NCBI GenBank assembly: GCA_006384855.1
Contig: VCJN01001014.1
Coordinates: 62,001 to 126,000, forward strand
DNA: 64,000 bases
Source: Tetraselmis striata
Taxonomy: Eukaryota; Chlorophyta; Chlorodendrophyceae; Chlorodendrales; Chlorodendraceae
Direction: 5' to 3'
The position numbers were made by a program, and so were the translations under genes. Under the pieces are notes generated by a model. That model made no database searches. It had not been told where the DNA came from and saw only the letters and a list, made by a program, of their open reading frames with translations. Shown here one piece after another: positions 22,297 to 32,945 of the stretch. Within the stretch, counting starts at the first letter, position 1; each line of letters begins with the position of its first letter.

Positions 22297-23657
22297 AAAT
22301 CCCCGTGCGTGGGCACCCCCCCCCCCCCCCCCCCATTAAACCTGCCTCCATGTCAAACAATGTTCAATCCCCGAGTTCCTCGCTGAGGAAGATGCGACGA
22401 CGAGGTTGCAAGCCTACCTCAAGCGGTGGCTACAGGATGGTGGTACCTATGACCCCATACACCTGGAGCTGTGGAGGCTTCTCGGACAAGACGCCGCGGA
22501 GGCCTTGCTGAGAAGGTTCCCTAATGTGGTCCCGATGCCAGACCCGGATCTGAACGCTCCCGGGCTGCTAGAGGTGGGTTTGTTGTCGCACATCGCACAA
22601 GACCTGGTTGGTTTCAGCGAAGGACGCGGCGGAGCGGAAGGGAGTACAAACGTCGTGGTTATGAGCATGGTGTTGAGCATGGTGTGTGTGCCCGTGACAC
22701 CAACAGGTCATCCTGCCCCCGGAAGACCTGGACGTTGCAGACCACACGCAGGTGAAGCCGTATGACGGGGTAAAGGAGGGCAAAGTCGACCCGTGGAAGC
22801 TGTGGCATTGGGCAAGGAGTGCGCCAGAGACCTGGGTCGGCAAAAAGCAGAGGCAGATGAAGAGGTGCCCCCCTCCCCCCCCCCCCCCGGCCCCCTTCAA
22901 CCCCTGACTCGTGCATCGCTTATTCTGAGCGTGTGCCTTGCAGGAAGGCCTTGTTTGCCGCCTTGCTGGAATTGCGGCGCGCTTTCGTGGCTGGTGCCGA
23001 GAAGGTCGGCGAGCTAGCACCAGGGTTTTGGTCGTGGCCGGTGATCGCGTTGCTGTTCACCCCGGCGGATGCCCCCGCTCAGATCACCCACATTGATGGG
23101 CAGGCTCCAAATCTGCAGGCCATCCTTGCATGCACGTGCCACTGCCGCCCCACTGCGGTGTACCGCGGGCCAGAAGTGAGCTTCAGAGATGCCATGAAGC
23201 ACATTCGGTACCCGGTGCGCCCCCCCCCCCCCCCTAAGGCCGGTGGCGGAGGCGGGGGCGGGGCGGGGACTGAGTGCCATCCATGTGTTGACATGAAAAG
23301 GGCCACGAGGATCACCGCCTCACGGAGAGGATGCTGGCGGAGACAGGTCCGGGAGCTGCCGACTTCATCATGAGCCACAAGAACTTGATGCAGCCCCTGG
23401 AGGACTTGGAGCGTGGCATGGGTGTCCCCGAGGAGGACATGCCCTACATTAAACAATACCATGGGTACATGTTTGGGTCGGACACGACGCACCGCGGGCC
23501 CGTGGGCGCCCCAGTTGAGCTGTCCGGCGGTAACCCCTGTCCCAAGTGTCGCGGGCGTGGCAATGTCCGCTTGTATGGGCAGGGGCACCTTCTGGGACTG
23601 CCTGGCTGCGGCCGTGCGGACGACCCTACCCAGTACACGCCGTTCCTGGGAGCCTAC
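22297..23657 (+). mobile_element. X1, right part
   Basis: Continues X1 after the Copia tandem and carries a decayed copy of the Ulp1-like gene. It is cut at 23657 by copia-3. The bases CCTAC at 23653-23657 would be the left target duplication of copia-3, but its partner is not found in the window. Confidence 0.8.
22350..23657 (+). pseudogene. Decayed copy of the X-family Ulp1/dioxygenase-like gene
   Basis: Starts with ATG (MSNNVQS) after a C-run in the leader, and parallels the X3 gene at 40218 downward. Compared with X3 it has a 1-base loss a few codons after the start. It also lacks the stretch from about codon 108 through the third X3 exon, so the protease active site is gone. Downstream exons resemble X3: one ends at the donor GTGCCCCCC (about 22866), the next runs from about 22951 to the donor GTGCGCCCC (about 23217), and the last runs from about 23300. 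The HxD (THIDG) and HRGP...NVRLYG segments are retained. The C-terminus is lost where copia-3 inserted. Confidence 0.75.
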
Positions 23658-25296
23658 TGTTGTTTGATACCAGTCTTGCAGGCGTTTGACCGGCTGTTTG
23701 GAGCCTTGACGCCTGCACACTCTCAGCAGTATCTGTAGACGGCGGAGCGATCGTACCGCTACGAGTACGAGGACGCGAGTACATCTCCGGCAGTAGACGT
23801 ACATCGCGGAGCGGCTGTACATCTACGAGTACGAGGACGCCCGTGCGAGCACAATCAAGATTCCGGTACTGCTGAGTATCAATGGTGGGCGCCATGCAGT
23901 AGTATAATATACTGCAGGATATCGGCCGATGCAGCAGCGGATACTGTATTGCACGGACATAGATAATGCCAATACTCAGGCTCGCACATATGCGTTAAGT
24001 ACTGGAGAATACAGTCAGCACGCGATGGCGCAAGGTGGCGGATGCGCTAGTGGCTGGCGCGCGCACCAGGGCGTGCGCGAGTATAAAGGCAGGGCGCGAC
24101 CCGTTGTAACAGACAGTTGTTCTTTTCCCTCACGCCCATCTTTCAACAGGTTATGGGCCCTCGCTTACCTTCACCTCCTAAGCCAAGGAGCGGCCTCTGC
24201 CAACCACAGGAGCGCCACAACCTGGTTCTTCCGCCGCCCCTTGCTGCTGATTCTTGGGAGGGGACCTGCGCTGTTGGGCTGGGGACCCGAACGACTCGTT
24301 TTCGCTCGCTGAGAGCCGAGCGTGGCCGCGAGAAGCGGTGCACTGACGGTGGCAGTCAGTGGGCGCCCTGGGACGGGGCGTGGGGCTCGTTCGCCTGTGC
24401 GACGCGAGGTCGCTGCTCGTCACTGGCCTCCCTAGGCAGGGCGTCCTGTAGTGGGCGTGTTTGCCGGTGCAGCCCGACGCTGCTGTCGATCTCTTTCGTT
24501 TCGGCTGTGCCTCTCGACGCCTTGGGCCGCGTTCCGACGGCCCTTTCAGTCTCTCGACGACTCGGGCCGGCTTCGAGTCGTGTCGCCTCGTGTGCGCTTG
24601 TCGCTCGCCCAGTTAGAGTGTGTCGAACTGCCTCGCTGGCCACAGGGGGGGCAGACGGCCTCGTCGAGCGCTCTGTCGTGGTCTTGTGCCAGTGGTATCG
24701 ACCCTCGTCACGAGGCAGGCAGGTTGCCGAGTTAGCAGCAGTCTGCGACCGGAGAACGACGTAGTTTCCGCCGTGTTCTATGGAAATCTACGAGAATAAA
24801 AGATTAGCCGGATTTACCGGTGGTTTTCCGACTTATCGTAGCCGGTGTGTTGATTTCCGCGAGGCCGCGGTTGTTTGTTGATTAATCGCGGCCGGTAATT
24901 AAAAGTTTGTGCGGCTCCGGTTGTTTTCTCTCCCCAATTTCGAAATATTGACCGAGTTTCTCCCTGTTGACGATCTGGTGGGAGAGATTTGCCACTGCGG
25001 CAAGCAATGGTGGGGGCTTTTGGCCCTGTGAGGACCAGACCGCTGACTTGGCCTCTGTCCCGCTCTGCAGTTGATTTCCATCACTGTGATCATCATGCCG
25101 GAAGGAGTGTCCGCCCGCGCGCCGCGCATTCCGTTGCCGCCCGTTTTCTCTGGTCAGACCAAGGGGTGGCGCCGCTGGAGGCACCAGATGGAGGCCTATT
25201 GCAACGTTACTGGCATGAAGCAGGCCATGATGATGAGTGAGCATGCCTCATCTGATCAACATTCCAAGCTGTATGCAACCCTGACTGCGCTGCTCC
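23658..25296 (+). mobile_element. Copia-3, 5' part (LTR, leader, start of gag)
   Basis: Plus-strand Copia of the same family. Its 5' LTR (23658-24148, 491 bp) has one copy of the 29-bp internal motif instead of two and many differences, so it is older than the tandem. The leader and the beginning of gag follow. The element is interrupted at 25297 by X2 and resumes at 33521 in the same coding order. It lacks a 3' LTR in this window and is broken in several places. Confidence 0.9.
24149..24160 (+). promoter_or_regulatory. Primer-binding-site-like motif of copia-3
   Basis: GGTTATGGGCCC lies directly after the LTR. It is complementary to the anticodon stem-loop of initiator tRNA-Met (GGGCCCATAACC), the internal site used by Drosophila copia, which primes from a tRNA fragment. 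Assignment is by this complementarity and position only. Confidence 0.6.
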
Positions 25297-25318
25297 CACT
25301 GTGAGATTCAGATGTGAC
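25297..25318 (+). repeat. X2 left terminal inverted repeat
   Basis: Perfect 22-bp match to the reverse complement of 33499-33520. TCC precedes it. Confidence 0.95.
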
Positions 25319-26011
25319 ATACAGGTGACGAAGCACTACTACTAGCGACTATTATTTATCCGTGAAGGCTGCTGCTGGTGGCGGCACGTCCATCCAGTTA
25401 CGTGCGAGTACATCCGGCGTTATTGCCGGCGGGCGATAAATCCTTTTTGTCATCATTCTGGTAGTCGTACCAGCCCGGTGAAGCGTACATGGCACTGACG
25501 TACAAGGTACAAGGTTGTCCGTGTAGTACCGGGTAGTACGCGATATATTTATGACGCCGGTACCGGGGATGTAGTACCCGGTACCCGGTACCCGGGCACG
25601 AACCCTAGTCGTCCTGTGGATAAGTACGACTATTAGTACATGGGAGCGCAAATCGCAGCCGTACGTATTTGGTAACACTGGGGAATTTGCAGTACTAGTA
25701 CAGCTGATCGGGCCTGCCAGCCGTCCGATCAAAGGTCATCAGATGGGCGGTTTGGCTGCCATGTTTTGCCAAAGAGTGCTCACGTTACATAAATATTCGC
25801 GAGGGGGAGGGCGGGGGCAGGCAGCGGTTTGCCGAAGAATGATTGAATTACAATATTCGCGACAGCTGCCATCGGGGGATGTGGCCCGGGGGGGGGGGGG
25901 GGGGTGCGGGGGCGGGGGGACCACGCCCGCCCCGCCCCCCCCCGCCCCCCCTCGCCGCCAGCCGCTCCCGCCTGGGGGGGGGGGGGGGGGGGGGGGTAAA
26001 GGGGGCGGGGG

Positions 26012-26770
26012 CTACTGCTTGTTCTTGTTCTTGCGTGCCCGGGGGACCCTCCGCTTCGACGATCTCGCTGCCTCCGCCTCCGCCTCCGCCTCCGCCTCCG
26101 CCTCCGCCTGCGCCTCCGACTCCGCCTCCGACTCCGCGACCGTCAGTTTCTTACCTCGGCGTTTCTTCACTGGCCTCTTCCGCTTCTTGTCATCCGTCAG
26201 TGTCTTCACCACCCCGGGAGGCTGTGCCGTCGACGACGCCGCCATGAGCTTCCTTACCTTGGCGTCGGGACGCCCCCTGTGCCCAGACACCCACAACAAG
26301 CCACAATCGTTTCGCCTTTAAGCGGCTGAGGATGCGGCCTCCTCGGCCACCACGAGTTGCGCCGCTGGCACTGTGGAAGCCTTGGCGTTGAGGTGGGCCT
26401 TACGGCGCTCCCGGACGAACCTGCGCGCGGCACAAGTTAGCCACGAGTGGGTGCGTGCTAATGCGGAGGATGGAGTGTTTTGTTGCGCGCCCACCTTGTC
26501 ACGGGTTTCCTCATGTCTTTCTCGTCCTCCTCGATGCCGGCGGCGCGGACACGCGAGACAACAAGGCTCGCCGCCCACTTTTGCCCGGGGGGGCGAGGTC
26601 GGCCATGGCGCTGTGAGCGGTGAAGGGGGGGGGGGGGGGGGGGGGCGGGGGGGGGGGGGGGGGGGGGCGGCCGAGGTGGAGAAACTAACACCCAGTCGAC
26701 GACCGCCTTCCGCAGCAGTCAACGACACATCGGAGGCGAGGAGCAGCGCGCCACTACTATTTATATGCAC
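26012..26770 (-). pseudogene. Lysine-rich X protein remnant in X2
   Basis: Counterpart of 8496-9137. The basic C-terminal part is open from 26299 to 26012, with a longer Ser-Glu-Ala tract (extra EAEA units in frame). A stop codon near 26320 separates it from the upstream part, and long G-runs (26620-26670) enlarge a proline-rich segment. Probably inactive. Confidence 0.55.
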
Positions 26771-27060
26771 GTATTGTCAAGAGCTAGTCGGTGCGGCATT
26801 GTGTCGGTGTAATTTCGCAATGTTTATTGTTGAAGTAGCACGGCGTAATGGATACGGCGAGTGAATCCGGGATAATGTGTGCGACGAATGTGCGCGCGCA
26901 GCGGTGTGCGGCGGTGTGCGGCGGTGTGCGGCGGTGTGCACCGATGTTAATATATTGTGAATATTATATCGGCCGTAGACGATCAGGTCTGGCAGCACCG
27001 CCCGTGCTTGTAAATAAGCGACAATGGGTCTAGTCTCCCGCTAGTCTGTGCACCGCAAGT

Positions 27061-28210
27061 GCACTCCGCAAGCCTCGCCTCCATCCGCGTCGGAACCGGT
27101 AGTAAGTGTTGTTGTGTGCGCACATCGTGACAACATACATTAAACGGTGGCAATTGCAATTATTAGCGGTGGATAATGTGAAGGCGTTTTCGAAATCGAC
27201 AGAGAATGAGGCGGTGCTGGCGGAGTGCATTGGCGGTGCACAGAATAGCGTGTTGCTGGGGTTTTGGCTGCATCGGACGCCGTATTCCCACCCATCCGGC
27301 ACGGAATGTCCGGTTTTCACACATTTGTGTGTTAATAAAGCAGTGTGAATATTACGCGTCTTTTACGCCGGGTGGATGGGCATCCGGCGTCCGATGCACC
27401 CCAATTATTTGCAGCACGCTACTCTACGCACCCCCAACGCACTCCGCAAGCCTCGCCTCCATCCGCGTCGGAACCGGTAGTAAGTGTTGTTGTGTGCGCA
27501 CATCGTGACAACATTACACGGCAATTGCAATTAGCGGTGGACAATGTGAAGGCGTTTTCGAAATCGACAGAGAATGTGGCGGTGCTGGCGGAGTGCATTG
27601 GCGGTGCACAGAATAGCGTGTTGCTGGGGTTTTGGCTGCATCGGACGCCGTATTCCCACCCATCCGGCACGGAATGTCCGGTTTTCACACATTTGTGTGT
27701 TAATAAAGTGTGAATATTACGCGTCTTTTACGCCGGGTGGGTGGGCATCCGGCGTCCGATGCACCCCAATTATTTGCAGCACGCTACTCTACGCACCCCC
27801 AACTCACTCCGCAAGCCCCGCCTCCATCCGCGTCGGAACCGGTAGTAAGTGTTGTTGTGTGCGCACATCGTGACAACATTACACGGTGGCAATTGCAATT
27901 ACCGGTGGGTAATGTGAAGGCGTTTTCGAAATCGACAGAGAATGAGGCGGTGCTGGCGGAGTGCATTGGCGGTGCACAGAATAGCGTGTTGCTGGGGTTT
28001 TGGCTGCATCGGACGCCGTATTCCCACCCATCCGGCACGCACGGAATGTCCGGTTTTCACACATTTGCGTGTGAATATATATAGTGTGAATATTACGTAG
28101 GCGTCTTTTACGCTGGGTGGATGGGCATCCGGCGTCCGATGCACCCCGAATCTCACCAACACGCTACTCTACGCACCCCCAACGCATTCCGCCAGCCCCC
28201 CCTCTTTCCG
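27061..28210. repeat. Tandem repeat of about 370 bp with internal hairpins
   Basis: Three units start at 27061, 27439 and 27804, and a partial fourth at 28183. Each contains an inverted pair, GCATCGGACGCCG...CCACCCATCCGGC against GCCGGGTGGATGGGCATC...GTCCGATGC (for example about 27270-27300 and 27366-27400), so each can fold into a long hairpin. X3 has one inverted unit at about 36.58-36.83 kb, downstream of its protease gene. ORFs here recur with the repeat and are not taken as genes. Confidence 0.9.
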
Positions 28211-28359
28211 CGCAGGTCCTACGTTCCATTGTATGTATATACATACGTACATGTATTGCTCCGAAACCAGCCCAAACTTTATGAGTGCACAAGTGTAAAT
28301 GGGGGGGGGGGGGGGGTGGGGGGGGGGATGTGGCGGCGGGGCATCCACTCACACATACC

Positions 28360-28905
28360 CCAGCGATGCATGACAAATATTACATGCCGTGGCGGGTCGG
28401 CGGGCCGACCCGGCGGGGGGGGGGGGGGGGGGGCGTCTATTCAACTACACGTGCGACAGTGTCGTTTCGTGGAGCAGTATATGTGCCCGGCCTCATTTAT
28501 ACCGCCCCCTACCTGCGCTGCATGGTCTACCCCTAAGAATTACTTAGCACAAACCGTCATTACTTAATAGGAACCTAGCACAGCCAGGCTTATATGCCCG
28601 CTTTCCCGATCAACTTCTACGCACTTTCCGTCCCTCAACCGCCGGACATGGGGGTTAAGCCGCCAGCCTCGGCAGTTGCTTAGCCAGACTTGGCATCCCG
28701 TACCGTGTCCATGGCTTCGCAGCTCTGCCGCTGGCACACGCCGAGTCCGGCGCTTGCTGCCGCGGGGTTGCGCACGCATGCACGCACGGTAATACGCCGC
28801 CGACGCCGCCACGCTTACTTCCACCACCTTCGCCAGCCGCAGCTTCGCACGCCTTTCCGCCGACATACGAAACGCACGAATCCCCCCCCGTCCCCGCGTC
28901 ATGTA
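28360..28905. repeat. X-family block shared by X0, X2 and X3
   Basis: Matches 4437-4639 plus 7531-7883 (inverted relative to X2) and about 36.02-36.44 kb (inverted). The TCCAT at 28708-28712 is the uninterrupted site that copia-1 occupies in X0. It contains the palindromic CGGGTCGGCGGGCCGACCCG-like sequence beside a G-run at 28415-28433. No convincing gene is seen. Confidence 0.8.
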
Positions 28906-29166
28906 TATTATATTCGAGGCGACTATGCGGGGCGCAGCACACGCCGCGGCGTGGGTCGGCGGAGCGACAGGCGGCGGGAGCCCTAATGGCCGGGCAGTAT
29001 CCACACCCACACAGGCACCGCCGCTCACCTCCGACGCGGATGAACCGCCTCCCAAAGGAAACATGCCGGTTGGTGGTAAGCCCAGCAGGCGTGCGTGGGG
29101 TGCCGGCGCCGGTACTGGTGCGACGGAGCTGTCGCGTCAGGAACCGCACCGCATGTGGAGCAACAC

Positions 29167-29796
29167 ATGGCGGTGCCGGCCCCACCTATGTCTAGGGCCA
29201 CCTCCTCACAACACCCCGCCACGACGGCGTCGGCCACCGCCGACGGCGCCGTTGCGGGGGGGGACGCCCTGCCAGGCGACGATGATGCGCCTGGTGCGCC
29301 GCGTCAGGAGGCAGAGGAGGCCGTGGTCGAGGCGACTGATCGGGCTGAGGGGGTTGTCGAGGCGAGCGAGGCTGCGCTCGCGCCACCCGCCCCGCAGCCA
29401 CCTGCGGGACATGCCGACTTGCTCGTCGCCATGTTGACCGGAGCACTACGAGCAGTGGCGGGAGGCGGCCACATGCACTATCATGTGCGTGTCCTGGCCG
29501 GACGCCCGTCATGCGTGGACTGCGGCCAACGGACGGACTGGGAGTGTTGCTGCGACGGCACCCCGGCTTTGTGCGGCCCCAAGTACCCATGCATGGCGAC
29601 CCATCAGCGGGCAGTCCCCTGCCCGACCACGGCCACGAAGAGGGCGGAGTTCCGCCATGTCAGGGACGCGTTCCACGACGCGACTCGCGCCGCCGTGTGT
29701 GAGGCTTCCGAGAAGGCACGCGCGGCTGGTAGGGTGCGCAGGGTGAGGCGGCGGACGGCCCAGGAGCTGAAGGAGAGCGAGACATGCCGTCAGTGA
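29167..29796 (+). CDS. Cys-rich zinc-binding protein of X2
   Basis: 209 codons from the first in-frame ATG; the open frame extends upstream to about 29095 without another ATG. The N-terminal 110 residues are Ala/Pro/acidic and low in complexity. Residues 116-146 hold CVDC...WECCCDGTPALC...PCMATH, a C-x2-C...C...LC...PC-x3-H pattern like the cysteine-rich C-terminal domain of piggyBac-type transposases. A basic helical tail (RVRRVRRRTAQELKES) follows. No DDE catalytic core is visible, so it could be the last exon of a transposase or a separate DNA-binding accessory protein. The region is missing from X3. Confidence 0.45.
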   Translation: MAVPAPPMSRATSSQHPATTASATADGAVAGGDALPGDDDAPGAPRQEAEEAVVEATDRAEGVVEASEAALAPPAPQPPAGHADLLVAMLTGALRAVAGGGHMHYHVRVLAGRPSCVDCGQRTDWECCCDGTPALCGPKYPCMATHQRAVPCPTTATKRAEFRHVRDAFHDATRAAVCEASEKARAAGRVRRVRRRTAQELKESETCRQ

Positions 29797-29840
29797 GGTC
29801 GGGCGCAATGTCATTGGGTGGGGCACACGGACGTGTAACA

Positions 29841-30150
29841 CTTGCACTTTGCGCGTACTGCTGGGTTACATCCAGGCTGCGTCACACTATGCAACCGGAA
29901 AGGCTGCGTTGCTACTGCAAACAATGCGACGCCTCACTCTGTAGCAACCGCTGCCGCGCCTATCCCACAGCCGCTGCCCCCCCCCCCCCCCCCCCCCCGC
30001 GCGGGATCCCCGCCATCAGCAGCTTGCACTTGCACTTTGCGCGTACTGCTGGGTTACATCCAGGCGGCGTCACACCGGAAAGGCTGCGTTGCCACTGCAA
30101 ACGATGCTACGCCTCACTCGGTAGCAACCGCTGCCCCGCCCATCCCACTC
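29841..30150. repeat. 188-bp direct repeat with a C-run
   Basis: Two units begin with CTTGCACTTTGCGCGTACTG at 29841 and 30029, separated by a long C-run. An expanded, inverted version lies in X3 at about 35.5-35.94 kb. The translation contains repeated CYCK/C words, but length and frame vary with the homopolymers, so coding is doubtful. Confidence 0.8.
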
Positions 30151-30758
30151 GGGATGCTGAGAGCAGCTAAAGGGCACCGGGGGCGGGGCAAGAGGGAGCA
30201 GGGCCAATGATTGTGGAAGAGCGGGGACCCGCTTGCATGCCATCGTATTATATCTTGCACAATATCTGTTGCTGCACTCATATCTCACATCACTAGCTTA
30301 GCTATAGTGATTCCCCCCCGCCCCCCCCCCCCCCCCCCCCCCGCACTGCGTACGCACAAGCCTGGGTATACGCATCAACTGCCCGCCGGGATGAGAAACT
30401 GGTATTGGTAGTGTGTCTGTGGGGTGGAGGGGGGGGGGCAAAAGAGCTGCCAATTGCTGCCAAGCTGGTGCGTTACATTGGGGCAGGCGCTGGGCAGACA
30501 ATTGGGGCTCGCTTCAGAGCATTGTCTAGTGCCTATGCGGCTGCGCCGCCTCCGCCGCATGCAGACTCTGCGGGCTCACCAGCACCGCCACCTCAGTCAT
30601 GCGGCCCTGCATCCCGCAGCCCGCCGCCGTCAGCCAGATCAGAGGTATCCAGAAGCCAGTGCTGGGGTTGTTGCGGCATGACCGCATAGTTTTCAGCGGC
30701 TGCCGTCCACAGCTTGTAATGCATCCCTTTCCGCCGATTCCGCTGTATGCGCTGTCTT
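30149..30758 (-). mobile_element. Gypsy 3' end captured inside X2
   Basis: About 600 bp nearly identical, in the same orientation, to 42434-43026, the 3' end of the Gypsy element. It covers the C-terminal end of pol and the untranslated or LTR sequence beyond, including a C-run. It breaks off at 30758, where the minisatellite starts. It is a fragment only. Confidence 0.85.
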
Positions 30759-30761
30759 AAA

Positions 30762-31649
30762 GCCGCGCTGCCCCGGCCGCCGCGCCTTGGCGCCGCGCTG
30801 CCCCGGCCGCCGCGCCTTGGCGCCGCGCTGCCCCGGCCGCCGCGCCTTGGCGCCGCGCTGCCCCGGCCGCCGCTGTCTTGGCGCCGCGCTGCCCCGGCCG
30901 CCGCTGTCTTGGCGCCGCGCTGCCCCGGCCGCCGCTGTCTTGGCGCCGCGCTGCCCCGGCCGCCGCTGTCTTGGCGCCGCGCTGCCCCGGCCGCCGCGCC
31001 TTGGCGCCGCGCTGCCCCGGCCGCCGCGCCTTGGCGCCGCGCTGCCCCGGCCGCCGCTGTCTTGGCGCCGCGCTGCCCCGGCCGCCGCTGTCTTGGCGCC
31101 GCGCTGCCCCGGCCGCCGCGCCTTGGCGCCGCGCTGCCCCGGCCGCCGCGCCTTGGCGCCGCGCTGCCCCGGCCGCCGCGCCTTGGCGCCGCGCTGCCCC
31201 GGCCGCCGCGCCTTGGCGCCGCGCTGCCCCGGCCGCCGCTGTCTTGGCGCCGCGCTGCCCCGGCCGCCGCGCCTTGGCGCCGCGCTGCCCCGGCCGCCGC
31301 GCCTTGGCGCCGCGCTGCCCCGGCCGCCGCTGTCTTGGCGCCGCGCTGCCCCGGCCGCCGCTGTCTTGGCGCCGCGCTGCCCCGGCCGCCGCTGTCTTGG
31401 CGCCGCGCTGCCCCGGCCGCCGCTGTCTTGGCGCCGCGCTGCCCCGGCCGCCGCTGTCTTGGCGCCGCGCTGCCCCGGCCGCCGCGCCTTGGCGCCGCGC
31501 TGCCCCGGCCGCCGCGCCTTGGCGCCGCGCTGCCCCGGCCGCCGCGCCTTGGCGCCGCGCTGCCCCGGCCGCCGCGCCTTGGCGCCGCGCTGCCCCGGCC
31601 GCCGCGCCTTGGCGCCGCGCTGCCCCGGCCGCCGCGCCTTGGCGCCGCG
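30762..31649. repeat. GC-rich minisatellite, 29 units of 30 and 31 bp
   Basis: Units of 30 bp (ending CGCGCCTTGGC) and 31 bp (ending CGCTGTCTTGGC) share GCCGCGCTGCCCCGGCCGCC. I count 17 of the 30-bp form and 12 of the 31-bp form in a mixed, clustered order. Long ORFs exist in several frames on both strands only because the repeat lacks stop codons. The sequence CGCTGTCTT also lies in the flanking Gypsy end (about 30750), so the array may have grown from that junction. Confidence 0.95.
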
Positions 31650-31699
31650 CGGGGTATCGAGTCCTCCCCTCCCTAGTGAGCGCGTCCACCTGCGCCTTG

Positions 31700-32945
31700 C
31701 GCTCGGGGCCGTCCTCCTCCGTCACCACATTCTGCAACCCCCACCGCGTGACGAACCACGCAGCTCCTTGCATGCGCTTGTACATGTGCCCAAGCACCGC
31801 CTAGGGACGCGAAGCTCCTTCTCGGTCATGATCGCCTTCACCCGGGCCTCCTCGAGCAGCGGACCGGCGTTAAGAATGGAAAACGTTTCCATGTGGTGCA
31901 AGCAGTCCTCCATGACCCAGCCGGACTGCACCGTCACCTTGCCTGACCCTGCAGTCATGGAGGGGAATGCCGTCACGCCCACGCCCACGCCCACGCCCAC
32001 GCCCGGGGGGGGGTGGGGGGGGGGTTACCTTTCGATTCTTGGACACTGCAAACGAAGGGCGCAACCCGCGTTCAAAGTTGCTGGGTATCGGGACTAAAGC
32101 CTGGCGCCGGTCTTCCTGCTTCATAGCTCGGAATCCCCGCCACCGGGCAAGGTGCGTGATTCACTGGACAAGTCATCGCCTTGATGGACGGTTACCAAGC
32201 GAGCATCCCCGTCCGCATCCACAGGGGGGTGCTCCTGGGCAGCCGCCATAGCCTCCACAACCTGCCACGCCGACCGGGCGGGTGCGTGTGATTCCATACA
32301 ACCGCAGTTGAGTGGTGCCACCAGCACGCAGGCCGGGCCCACTCACCTCTGAACGCAGAAGGTCCACAATGTCACCGTCCTCGAAAACAGCGCGCCACTG
32401 GGTCGCCCCGCCGTAGTCCTCCAACACCCACTCGGTAACGACGCCGGTTATCACGCCGTAGTGCCATACTCCCCGGAACTTCTTGGCGATGACCTTCATG
32501 TAGAAGTCGCCGGGATCGCCTTTCCATATCACGCCCTCATCGCGGGTTCGACGCCCGCCGGCGGCCACGCAGGCGCGTCGATGTCCATACCGTCTTCGCC
32601 AACGGGGTCCTCCCCCACGCCCATCACATCGTCCACCTTCGAGCCGCCGTCGTCCGAGACCGGCGCCCGCGGGCCGTTTCCGACGGCTGCAGCTACTCCT
32701 GCTGCCGCGCTTGTTGCTGCTGTTGCTGCTGCTGCTGCTGCCGCCCCTGCTGGTGCTGCTTGTGATAAGGCGGCCTTGCGGCGCAACTTAGCCGCACGCT
32801 TCAACGAGTGGCTACAGTTCGGGTATTTCCGGAAGTGCCGCTCTCGCGCCGTCCTTTCACTACTACCCGTCACGATGCCGTGGCAGTGCTTGCATGTGTA
32901 CACGCCATCCTTCGACACACTCGCTATCCATCCCTTTGCCGGCAT
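31700..32945 (-). CDS. Zinc-finger/Tudor-like protein of X2 (multi-exon, possibly damaged)
   Basis: A minus-strand gene model starting at ATG 32945 (MPAKGWIASVSKDG). The first part has a BED/C2HC-like finger (YTCKHCHG...ERTARERHFRKYPNC), then an Ala-rich stretch. A second frame encodes a Tudor/PTM-like module (KKFRGVWHYGVITG... then RAVFEDGDIVDLLRSE), ending at a consensus donor GAG/GTGAGT (intron from 32346). Further exons appear to end at AAAG/GTAACCCC (32029) and resume at 31948 (SGWVMEDCLHHMETF). The finger and Tudor-like parts are in different frames with no obvious intron between them, so one frameshift or an unseen intron is needed. Tudor-like folds bind methylated histones in known proteins; such a role here is inference. 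The 3' end runs toward the minisatellite. Confidence 0.45.

Noticed and set aside
23079-23822. Minus-strand 247-codon ORF over the X1 gene and copia-3 LTR
   Set aside because: It crosses the X1/copia-3 junction antisense to both elements and has no recognisable domain.
26620-26672. G-runs as pure sequencing artefacts
   Set aside because: Similar runs occupy the same places in separate X copies, so most are real, although their exact lengths should not be trusted.
30747-32097. Long ORFs of 309-436 codons on both strands (Pro/Arg/Ala-rich)
   Set aside because: They run through the 30/31-bp GC minisatellite, which lacks stop codons in several frames. The translation is just the repeat and no start, domain or conservation supports a protein.
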